Assembly: GCA_021443945.1 (NCBI GenBank) | Contig: JABUSF010000015.1 | Location: 15,337 to 20,436, forward strand | Direction of reading: 5' to 3' | Length of the DNA: 5,100 nt | DNA from: Ileibacterium sp. | Lineage (GTDB): Bacteria; Bacillota_I; Bacilli_A; Erysipelotrichales; Erysipelotrichaceae | Part shown: positions 1-5,100 of the stretch, piece by piece | Position numbering within the stretch: position 1 is the stretch's first letter | How the letters are laid out: each line of letters opens with the position of its first letter | Position numbers and translations under genes: made by a program | Notes under the pieces: generated by a model | What the model was told of the DNA's origin: nothing | The model's database searches: none | The model's input: the letters and a program-made list of their open reading frames with translations, nothing else

Positions 1-1618
1 TTTCTGCTTTCTGGTTGTAGGCATCAATCACAGCGTTGTCCTGATCAATGGTGCTGTTTATGGACTGCTGTGCCTGGGCAGCGTCGGCAGACAAAGCGGA
101 CAGGCTGGCGGAAGCGGAAGCCATACCGCTCATTTTTTCACTTAAGGCATTCAGGGTATTCTGATCGTTTTTCAGAGTGGCTCCTAAAGAATCCAGAGCT
201 GCGTCCGCACTTTCCAGCTCGCCTTTCAGACTGGCAAGACTGTTTTCATCAAAGGCATTCAGACCGTTGTTCAAAGCAGTCAGCCCTTTGTGCAGCTGGT
301 CGGATCCAGCTTCCAGAGAATCCATGGCCTGATGGCTGGACTGAATTCCGTTTTTCAGAGTGGTTAAGGACTGCAGACCTTCATCCAGCTGTTTGGTTCC
401 AGCGGTATAGGATTCAATGCCCTGATCCAGCGTCTGGCTTCCGCTTTCCAGCTGCTGCAAAGACTGCTGCAGCAGAGAAATTTTAGGCTCAGCAGCCGAC
501 ATGGATGTCATGCCGTCTTTGACCTGACCCAGTCCGTAAGCCATCTTCTGGGAGCCGGCAATCAGACTCTCGTTGTTGGCTGTCAGAGCATCTGCTCCTT
601 TTGCCAGCTGATCCACACCGCTGGTGTAGGCTTCCACACCCTGATCCAGTTTGGCAGCACCGGCGTCCAGAGCACCGAATGCATCGGTCAGCTGTGTCAT
701 TTTTGGCCCGGCTTCTCCTAATGGGGCAATGCCGTCTTTGAGCTGCTGTGTACCATCGGCCAGCTGTGCTGCACCGTCTTCAATCTGATCGTAGGCGCTG
801 AACAGTTCATCCAGCTGGCTGGTCATGTTGGTCAGGCTTCCTGCATTTGGCAGATCTTTCAGATCAAATCCGCTGGTCATGGCCATATACATTTCAGGCA
901 TTTCAAAGTTTTTGACTTTCGCATTTAAAACGATGTCGTCGCTGACTTCCAGTTCATCAGCCACTTTATCCAGGCCAGCTGTTTCCAGGGTATCGTTCAG
1001 ACCTGGAACGGAGGCAAACATAAACATCTGACGGTTTCCGTCATCCATGGTTTTGCCCTGTTCGCTGTGAACATTTTCAAAAACTTTGCTGTCCAGCTCC
1101 ATCAGTCCTCCAAGCAGGAAGGCTGGGTGGATGGTGACATTTTTACCGTTGATATTGACCGTTTTGGATTCGTTGTTTTTGGCATGAATGGTCATTTTCA
1201 GCTGACCGGATTTGCCTTGCAGATCTTTCAGGCTGATTTTTTTGCCGTCCAGTTCATACGTCACATCAATATCGACTGGAATCTGTTTGGTAGAGGTTCC
1301 CTGATAGTAAACGTCATTTCCCTTCACACTCCAGGAATATTCATTTCCGCTCACTTTGGGCTGTTCTTCTGTTTTTACATTCTGAACATTTTTTAAATCC
1401 AGGGTTTCTTTAATATTTTTAATTCCTTTGTCGTTGTGCAGATGGCTGGAAACAGTGGTGTTTTTGACGTTTCCTTCTCCATCGATATAGACATAGACAG
1501 TTTCTGTTTTATCCGTTTCACTGTTGGTTTCTGCGGCAAAAATGTTCATTGGCAGAGCAGCAACAGACATGGAAGCAGCCATAAAAGCGGCTGAGAACAC
1601 TTGAAATGATTTACGCAT
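1..1618 (-). CDS. Secreted xxxLxxG heptad-repeat / coiled-coil protein, partial (C-terminus beyond left edge)
   Basis: The frame is open from the ATG at 1618 to the window edge, giving 539 residues with no stop. Residues 1-28 form a signal peptide: MRK, then a hydrophobic stretch rich in A, M and F ending near NIFA/AE. Residues ~30-255 look like a beta-rich domain (for example VYVYIDGEGNV, DIDVTYELDGKKISL). Residues ~276-455 contain many xxxLxxG units (AQLADG, QQLKDG, AKLDQG, DQLAKG, KQLDEG, DQLHKG), the repeat seen in YhgE/Pip-like surface proteins. Residues ~456-539 are polar and helical, probably coiled coil. A 73-residue-offset internal duplication is visible. The start is supported by AAAGGAG 9 nt upstream. 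The gene begins inside the last codons of the MMPL exporter gene, so it is probably co-transcribed and translationally coupled. Inferred role: extracytoplasmic, wall-spanning partner of the exporter. Exact function unknown. A C-terminal membrane segment may lie beyond the edge. Confidence 0.88.
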   Translation of the reverse strand, partial: MRKSFQVFSAAFMAASMSVAALPMNIFAAETNSETDKTETVYVYIDGEGNVKNTTVSSHLHNDKGIKNIKETLDLKNVQNVKTEEQPKVSGNEYSWSVKGNDVYYQGTSTKQIPVDIDVTYELDGKKISLKDLQGKSGQLKMTIHAKNNESKTVNINGKNVTIHPAFLLGGLMELDSKVFENVHSEQGKTMDDGNRQMFMFASVPGLNDTLETAGLDKVADELEVSDDIVLNAKVKNFEMPEMYMAMTSGFDLKDLPNAGSLTNMTSQLDELFSAYDQIEDGAAQLADGTQQLKDGIAPLGEAGPKMTQLTDAFGALDAGAAKLDQGVEAYTSGVDQLAKGADALTANNESLIAGSQKMAYGLGQVKDGMTSMSAAEPKISLLQQSLQQLESGSQTLDQGIESYTAGTKQLDEGLQSLTTLKNGIQSSHQAMDSLEAGSDQLHKGLTALNNGLNAFDENSLASLKGELESADAALDSLGATLKNDQNTLNALSEKMSGMASASASLSALSADAAQAQQSINSTIDQDNAVIDAYNQKAE

Positions 1619-3740
1619 GATGGACGGCTCCTTTCATTCCCTTCACGTTTTTCGTTTCTTTTTCAGTTTTAGCAGGCACATAGGCTGGCCAGTCCTTTGT
1701 GGATTTGGCAATCCATTTAGAGCAGACAAGCAAAAGTCCCGGCAGAATCGTTAAGATGACGCATACACTGATCAGCGCTCCGCGGCCTAACAGAATGCAC
1801 AGGGATTTGATCATATCCATACGGGCAATCAGGGAAACGCCAGAGCAGGCTGCAAAGAAGGACAGACCGCTGGTGATGATGGATGAGCTTGTCATGGTCA
1901 AAGCTGTGGTCACAGCTTCTTTTGGCGCTTTGCCAAGCTGCAGTTCTTCTTTGAAGCGGCTTGTCATCAAAATCGCATAGTCAATGCAGGCACCCAGCTG
2001 AATGGTTCCAATGACGATACCGGCGATAAATGGGATTTCGGTATGAGTCAGATATGGAATGCCCATGTTCAGTTCGATGGCAAACTCAATGGCCAGAACC
2101 AGAATCAGCGGCAGGGAGAAAGATTTAAAGGTCAGAGCAATGATCAGCAGAATCGCTGCAATGGACACAATGTTGACCATCTTGAAGTCTGTGTTGGTGA
2201 CGGTAATCAAATCTTTCGTCATGGCGCCTTCACCGGCGATCAGAGCATTTTTATCGTATTTGTGCAGAAGATCGGTCATCTGCTGCAGCTGGTTGTTGAT
2301 TTGATCGGTGGCAGAACGGTATGTGGAGTTGACCAGAATCAGACGTTTGCCGTCCTGGTGCAGCACTTCATCCAGAGCTTCCGGCTCCATAGCCACTGGA
2401 ATGGCTGGTCCAACAAATTTTTCATAGGCAATGACATTGGATACGCCGTCAATGTTTTCCAGGCCGTCAATGATTTCATTCATCTGTGCGGGAGTTAAGG
2501 AATCGTCCACCAGAACGAAATGAGACGTGGTCATATTGAACTTATCTTTCAGTTCGTTGGTTCCGATCACAGAGTTCAAATCCGACGGCAGGGAGGCTGT
2601 CAGATCGTAGTACTGACCCGCATGAGCCTGCATGTAAACCGCTGGAACGAACAGGATGGCAAACACAGCCAGGAACACAGCTTTATGATTAACAATCCAG
2701 TGCGCTGCTTTTGGGAATGGGCGGATGAGCACTTTGTGCTGGTATTTCTCGATCCATGGATCAAAGAACATCAGCAGAGACGGCAGGATGAGGATGGTGG
2801 ACATGACGGCCAGAACAACACCCTTGGCCATAACCAGACCAATGTCTCTTCCCAGTGTCAGCTGCATAAAGACCAGAGCCAGGAATCCGGCTACCGTGGT
2901 GATGGAGGAGCTGGTGATACTGGTGAAGGTGGCATGAATGGCTTTGGCCATCGCTTCTTCCTTGGTATCGGAATGTGCTTTTTCTTCCTGGTAACGGTGA
3001 AGCAGGAAGATGGAGTAGTCCATAGAAACAGCAAGCAGCAGAATCATGGACAAAGCGTTCGTAATATAGGAGATTTCTCCGAAGAAAATGTTGGTTCCCA
3101 TGTTGTAGAGGATGGGGTAAATCATGCCGGCCAAAAAGATAAAGGGAGCCAGCCAGGATTTCAGTCCCAAAGACAGAACAACAAGGCAAAGGGCAACCGC
3201 TACAGCGGTGTAGACAGGAGTTTCGGACAGAACCATGGATTTGGTGTCTGCCGTAATGGCGGAAAAGCCGGCGATATGCGTGTTGTCATTGGAGATTTCC
3301 TTGATCTTTTCAATGGCATTCATGGTTGTATCGCTTCCTACCGGCTCTTTAAAGGTCACGATGATCATGGTTGCTCCCTTGGAATAGAGCGCATCCTTTA
3401 ATTCATCCGGCAGAGCCTGGGCAGGGATGGAAAGATCAGCCACATCGGTTCTCCACAGAGTTTTATCCACTCCGTCGATCTTGGCGATCTGATCTTTTAA
3501 AGCCTGTACCTGCTGGTCGGTGGCATCATCCATCACGACCATGGCAGTAGAGGCCAGGTTGAAATCGTCATTCAGAACAGCCTGAGCCTGCATGCTTTCC
3601 GACTGCTTTGGAAGATAACTGAGGATGTCGTAGTTAACACGGGTATTCAGATATCCAAATACGCAGGGGATCAGCAGAAGAGTGGCTGCAAGAAGAATGA
3701 GATTTCGGTACTTCACAATAATCTTGGACAGTTTTTCCAT
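1611..3740 (-). CDS. MMPL/RND-superfamily membrane transporter (exporter)
   Basis: This is a 709-residue integral membrane protein with the duplicated RND/MMPL plan. TM1 (residues ~12-30) is followed by an extracytoplasmic domain (~31-172), a TM bundle (~174-326), TM7 (~352-371), a second extracytoplasmic domain (~372-518) and a second bundle (~520-675). A basic cytoplasmic tail ends the protein. The two halves match each other: NYDILSYLP at 36-44 against YYDLTASLP at 377-385. Each bundle has an Asp-Tyr pair (D241-Y242 in AVSMDYSIF; D587-Y588 in GACIDYAIL), matching the proton-relay pairs known from MmpL3, so proton-driven export is likely. The length is similar to Bacillus YdfJ-like proteins. 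An in-frame ATG at 3794 is rejected because it lies upstream of the predicted transcription start; the ATG at 3740 has AAAGGA 9 nt before it. It is the first gene of an operon with the repeat protein, divergent from a TetR gene. Related MMPL proteins export lipids, fatty acids or other hydrophobic molecules; the substrate here is unknown. Confidence 0.93.
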   Translation of the reverse strand: MEKLSKIIVKYRNLILLAATLLLIPCVFGYLNTRVNYDILSYLPKQSESMQAQAVLNDDFNLASTAMVVMDDATDQQVQALKDQIAKIDGVDKTLWRTDVADLSIPAQALPDELKDALYSKGATMIIVTFKEPVGSDTTMNAIEKIKEISNDNTHIAGFSAITADTKSMVLSETPVYTAVAVALCLVVLSLGLKSWLAPFIFLAGMIYPILYNMGTNIFFGEISYITNALSMILLLAVSMDYSIFLLHRYQEEKAHSDTKEEAMAKAIHATFTSITSSSITTVAGFLALVFMQLTLGRDIGLVMAKGVVLAVMSTILILPSLLMFFDPWIEKYQHKVLIRPFPKAAHWIVNHKAVFLAVFAILFVPAVYMQAHAGQYYDLTASLPSDLNSVIGTNELKDKFNMTTSHFVLVDDSLTPAQMNEIIDGLENIDGVSNVIAYEKFVGPAIPVAMEPEALDEVLHQDGKRLILVNSTYRSATDQINNQLQQMTDLLHKYDKNALIAGEGAMTKDLITVTNTDFKMVNIVSIAAILLIIALTFKSFSLPLILVLAIEFAIELNMGIPYLTHTEIPFIAGIVIGTIQLGACIDYAILMTSRFKEELQLGKAPKEAVTTALTMTSSSIITSGLSFFAACSGVSLIARMDMIKSLCILLGRGALISVCVILTILPGLLLVCSKWIAKSTKDWPAYVPAKTEKETKNVKGMKGAVHHA
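1628..1634 (-). promoter_or_regulatory. Ribosome binding site of the xxxLxxG protein gene
   Basis: The minus strand reads AAAGGAG, 9 nt before the ATG at 1618. The site lies inside the last codons of the MMPL gene (the Lys-Gly-Ala part of its C-terminus), so exporter ribosomes pass over it just before terminating. This fixes the start and favours coupled translation. Confidence 0.8.
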
Positions 3741-3749
3741 ACTTCTAAT

Positions 3750-3755
3750 TCCTTT
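3750..3755 (-). promoter_or_regulatory. Ribosome binding site of the MMPL gene
   Basis: AAAGGA on the minus strand lies 9 nt before the ATG at 3740. It decides the start: the upstream in-frame ATG at 3794 sits in the promoter/operator and has no such site. With transcription predicted to begin near 3759, the 5' leader is only about 19 nt. Confidence 0.78.
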
Positions 3756-3762
3756 CACGGTG

Positions 3763-3793
3763 GTCATTATTGTCATCAAATGACCGTCGGTCA
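3763..3793. repeat. Array of four GTCA/TGAC half-sites at 9-bp steps
   Basis: On the plus strand the tetramers GTCA, GTCA, TGAC and GTCA begin at 3763, 3772, 3781 and 3790, exactly 9 bp apart. The last two make palindrome 1. The outer pair GGTCAT (3762-3767) and ATGACC (3780-3785) forms a further inverted repeat with a 12-bp gap. The array spans from the -10 to the -35 of the MMPL promoter, which suggests more than one repressor dimer may bind. Confidence 0.55.
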
Positions 3794-3794
3794 A
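3766..3794 (-). promoter_or_regulatory. Predicted sigma-A promoter of the MMPL operon
   Basis: The minus strand has TTGACC (3794-3789; 5 of 6 to TTGACA), a 17-nt spacer, and AATAAT (3771-3766; 5 of 6 to TATAAT). The predicted start is near 3759, just upstream of the ribosome binding site. TGAC/GTCA half-sites cover the -35 box, the spacer and the edge of the -10 box, so a bound repressor would block RNA polymerase directly. The boxes are seen in the sequence; their activity is inferred. Confidence 0.72.
3781..3793. promoter_or_regulatory. Operator-like palindrome 1 (TGACCGTCGGTCA)
   Basis: This is a perfect 13-bp palindrome, TGACCG-T-CGGTCA; extending it three bases each side costs one mismatch. 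It lies on the -35 box of the MMPL promoter. It shares the TGAC-N5-GTCA core with the palindrome at 3845-3857 near the tetR promoter. Size, symmetry and placement fit a TetR-family operator bound by the adjacent regulator. Confidence 0.7.
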
Positions 3795-3807
3795 TTTATT
3801 TAACCAC

Positions 3808-3820
3808 TAACCAAAAGACT
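3808..3820. promoter_or_regulatory. Degenerate third operator-like copy
   Basis: TAACCAAAAGACT followed by TTTAA resembles TGACCAAAAGTCA followed by TTTAA at 3845-3862, matching at 15 of 18 positions in direct orientation. The dyad is poor because GTCA is replaced by GACT. It starts 27 bp after palindrome 1, a multiple of the 9-bp half-site step. It could be a weak auxiliary site or a decayed duplicate. Confidence 0.35.
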
Positions 3821-3841
3821 TTTAAATATCGTTGCACTAAA

Positions 3842-3860
3842 AAATGACCAAAAGTCATTT
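3842..3860. promoter_or_regulatory. Operator-like palindrome 2 (AAATGAC-N5-GTCATTT)
   Basis: This is a perfect inverted repeat with 7-bp arms and the 5-bp spacer CAAAA. It has the same TGAC-N5-GTCA core as palindrome 1. It ends 2 bp before the -35 box of the tetR promoter, which suits autoregulation. Binding by the adjacent TetR protein is inferred. Confidence 0.7.
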
Positions 3861-3862
3861 AA

Positions 3863-3890
3863 TTGAAGCTGATTTTGTCTGTGCTATACT
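3863..3890 (+). promoter_or_regulatory. Predicted promoter of the tetR gene (extended -10)
   Basis: TTGAAG (3863-3868), a 16-nt spacer and TATACT (3885-3890) form a sigma-A-like promoter. TG at 3882-3883 gives the extended -10 TGCTATACT. Transcription should start about 7 nt past the -10, at about 3896-3898, which coincides with the ATG at 3897. Confidence 0.68.
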
Positions 3891-3896
3891 GTGGCC

Positions 3897-4499
3897 ATGA
3901 AAAGCAAAGTGCTCCAGAAAAAAGAAGAAAAAAAAGAAAAGCTGCTGGCTGCAGCTTTCTACTTAATGACACATAAAAACATTCAGGACATCTCCATTTC
4001 GGAAATCACCAGCTATGCGGGGATTGCCAAAGGAACTTTCTATTTGTATTTCAAGGACAAGTACGATTTAAGAGACTTTCTCGTGGCTATGGAAAGTGCC
4101 CGCCTGCTGGATGAAGCCAGACGCCAGCTGGAGGAAAATGATATCCGGGGCTTTGAAGATGCCATTGTTTTTTTAATCAACTCTGTGATCAGCCAGCTTG
4201 AGGACAACCCGGTTGCTTTAAACTTTATCCGCCACAACTTGTCCCGAGGCGTTTTTCAAAACGTTTTATCCAAATCCTGGCAGGAAGATCCCCACAACAT
4301 TCTTCCCGTCTTTCGCAGCATGGCTTTGGAGGCCGGTTATCATTACAAAAATCCGGATGTGATTTTGTTTATGATTCTCGAACTGACCAGTTCGGTCTGC
4401 TACAACTCCATCCTGCATGACATTCCCCTTCCCTTTCGGGACATTAAAACCTATCTCTTCAATTCCATACGGGCTTTGCTGAGACAGGAAGTACAGTAA
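3897..4499 (+). CDS. TetR/AcrR-family transcriptional regulator
   Basis: This is a 200-residue cytoplasmic regulator, a usual TetR length. After a lysine/glutamate-rich N-terminus (residues 8-15), helix 1 is KLLAAAFYLM. The helix-turn-helix covers residues ~33-52, with ISEITSYAGIAKGTFYLYF and the family-typical GTFY-YF-K signature followed by K-DL. Residues ~60-200 form the variable, all-helical ligand-binding and dimerisation part; its ligand is not predictable. It is divergent from the MMPL operon, with TGAC-N5-GTCA palindromes at both promoters, so it probably represses both the exporter genes and itself until a ligand binds. The GTG at 3891 would add two residues but lies between the -10 and the predicted start of transcription. 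There is no Shine-Dalgarno before either start, so a leaderless mRNA from the ATG at 3897 fits best. An 8-A run lies at 3928-3935. Family certain; target inferred. Confidence 0.92.
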   Translation: MKSKVLQKKEEKKEKLLAAAFYLMTHKNIQDISISEITSYAGIAKGTFYLYFKDKYDLRDFLVAMESARLLDEARRQLEENDIRGFEDAIVFLINSVISQLEDNPVALNFIRHNLSRGVFQNVLSKSWQEDPHNILPVFRSMALEAGYHYKNPDVILFMILELTSSVCYNSILHDIPLPFRDIKTYLFNSIRALLRQEVQ

Positions 4500-4513
4500 A
4501 CGGAACAAGAAAA

Positions 4514-4565
4514 ACCCCCAGAAGATCCCGATACTGCTTTTGCAGCCGTTTGGCCTTCTGGGGGT
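4514..4565. terminator. Convergent intrinsic terminator between tetR and the SNF2 gene
   Basis: An 11-bp perfect stem pairs ACCCCCAGAAG (4514-4524) with CTTCTGGGGGT (4555-4565). The 30-nt loop holds a second small hairpin, CTGC-TTTT-GCAG (4534-4545). On the minus strand the stem is followed by TTTTTCTTGTT (to about 4504), a good U-tract for the SNF2 gene. On the plus strand the following CTGTTTATATG is weaker but may still end the tetR transcript. It occupies most of the 100-bp gap between the two converging stop codons. Confidence 0.8.
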
Positions 4566-4599
4566 CTGTTTATATGATTTCTTCTTATTGAAAGTACGG

Positions 4600-5100
4600 T
4601 CAGTCCAGACGAACCAGATCCAGAAGTTCTTCATTGCTCATTTCCGTAATCCATTTGTCTGCTCCGCTTCCAATCACCTGTTCTGCCAGTTCCTTTTTGC
4701 TCTCTATCAATTCATCAATGTGTTCTTCAATCGTTCCCGTACACACCAATTTGTGAACAAGCACATTTTGCTTTTGGCCGATTCGATAGGCCCGGTCCGT
4801 AGCCTGGTTTTCGACAGCTGGGTTCCACCAGCGGTCAAAATGAATCACATGACTGGCCTTTGTCAGATTCAGGCCTGTTCCTCCGGCTTTTAAAGACAAA
4901 ACAATGAACGGAATGTAACTGGTTTGATTGTTGAAGGCATCCACGATTTCTGCTCGTTTGCTCACCGGAGTCGATCCGTCAATGGACAATCCCCTTGCCT
5001 CAAAAACGTCCCCCAAATAATCCACCAGATAAGGGATAATCTCCTTATATTGGGTAAAGATCAGAACGCATTCCTGATTCTCCCGTATGGTTTCGCAAAT
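4600..5100 (-). CDS. SNF2-family helicase/ATPase, C-terminal part (N-terminus beyond right edge)
   Basis: The frame stays open to the right edge and ends at TGA (4602-4600), giving the last 166 residues. The visible part is the RecA-like helicase C domain. Motif IV is VLIFTQYKEI. It is followed by LSIDGSTPVSKRAEIVDAF, motif V LSLKAGGTGLNLT, HFDRWWNPAVENQATDR, and motif VI DRAYRIGQKQNV with its arginine finger. The tail VHKLVCTGTIEEHIDELIESK is the usual SNF2 ending. The WWNPA and RIGQ signatures separate this family from DEAD-box helicases. Bacterial SNF2 proteins are ATP-driven DNA or nucleoprotein translocases, some acting on RNA polymerase (RapA/HepA) and others in defence or restriction systems. 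The N-terminal domains needed to tell these apart are not in view. It converges on tetR across a terminator, so it is probably an independent transcription unit. Confidence 0.93.
   Translation of the reverse strand: MCETIRENQECVLIFTQYKEIIPYLVDYLGDVFEARGLSIDGSTPVSKRAEIVDAFNNQTSYIPFIVLSLKAGGTGLNLTKASHVIHFDRWWNPAVENQATDRAYRIGQKQNVLVHKLVCTGTIEEHIDELIESKKELAEQVIGSGADKWITEMSNEELLDLVRLD

Noticed and set aside
181..820. Dense CAGCTG and CCAGCTGG words that look like a DNA repeat array
   Set aside because: They encode Gln-Leu in the xxxLxxG heptads (CAG CTG codons) and are irregularly spaced at the DNA level, so protein repeats explain them.
70..1396. Plus-strand open frames at 70-486, 825-1031 and 1067-1396
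   Set aside because: They lie opposite the xxxLxxG gene, whose signal peptide, repeats and ribosome binding site make the minus strand clearly the coding one.
2043..2498. 151-residue plus-strand open frame opposite the MMPL gene
   Set aside because: It is antisense to the second extracytoplasmic domain and second TM bundle of the exporter, with no ribosome binding site or domain signature; treated as a shadow.
2520..3401. 293-residue open frame on the plus strand, opposite the MMPL gene
   Set aside because: Its product is low-complexity, rich in H, Q, G and D, with no recognisable domain. It is the complement of a strongly supported membrane protein gene, so it is a shadow of codon use.
3738..3794. 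Longer MMPL start at the ATG at 3794, adding 18 residues
   Set aside because: It overlaps the promoter and operator, has no ribosome binding site, and lies upstream of the predicted transcription start. The ATG at 3740 has AAAGGA at good spacing and starts the typical MMPL N-terminus MEKLSKIIVKYRN.
3824..3850. A possible second upstream minus-strand promoter (TGGTCA ... TATTTA)
   Set aside because: Both boxes match only 4 of 6 bases, and the downstream TTGACC-17-AATAAT promoter is much stronger and better placed.
3891..3896. GTG start for tetR at 3891
   Set aside because: It directly abuts the -10 box, ahead of the predicted start of transcription, and has no ribosome binding site; the ATG two codons later is the better choice.
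4540..4893. Plus-strand open frame of 117 residues opposite the SNF2 gene
   Set aside because: It begins inside the terminator and is antisense to highly conserved helicase motifs; no domain was recognised.
5023..5025. GTG at 5025 as the start of a short 141-residue helicase-like protein
   Set aside because: The same frame continues upstream to the window edge and encodes helicase motif IV, so the gene is simply cut by the window.

Overview
The window looks like chromosomal DNA from a low-to-mid GC Bacillota (Firmicutes). The signs are AAAGGA/AAAGGAG-type ribosome binding sites, sigma-A-like -35/-10 boxes, and a Gram-positive style MMPL + xxxLxxG-repeat gene pair. A gut Erysipelotrichia- or Clostridia-like host is plausible, but the sequence does not settle it. 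No rRNA, tRNA, CRISPR array, IS element or integrase was seen.

Layout: (1) Positions 1-1618, minus strand: the first 539 residues of a secreted protein with a signal peptide, a beta-rich N-terminal part, leucine/glycine heptad (xxxLxxG) repeats and a coiled-coil region. It runs off the left edge. (2) Positions 1611-3740, minus strand: a complete 709-residue MMPL/RND-superfamily membrane exporter, overlapping the previous gene by 8 bp. (3) Positions 3741-3896: a compact divergent control region with one good promoter in each direction and repeated TGAC-N5-GTCA operator-like sites. (4) Positions 3897-4499, plus strand: a TetR-family repressor, apparently translated from a leaderless message. 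(5) Positions 4500-4599: a convergent intergenic gap containing a strong hairpin terminator. (6) Positions 4600-5100, minus strand: the C-terminal 166 residues of a SNF2-family helicase, running off the right edge.

The first four regions read as one unit. A TetR repressor probably senses a lipophilic ligand and controls both itself and a divergent two-gene operon. That operon encodes an MMPL exporter and a secreted, elongated repeat protein that is likely its extracytoplasmic partner. The architecture resembles the FarR/FarE (TetR/MMPL) fatty-acid efflux pair of Staphylococcus aureus, with a second secreted component added. The substrate cannot be told from sequence. The SNF2 gene is separated by a terminator, faces the other way, and is probably unrelated. 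The most interesting signals are the half-site array spaced every 9 bp across the exporter promoter, the predicted leaderless repressor mRNA, and the tightly coupled exporter/repeat-protein pair.
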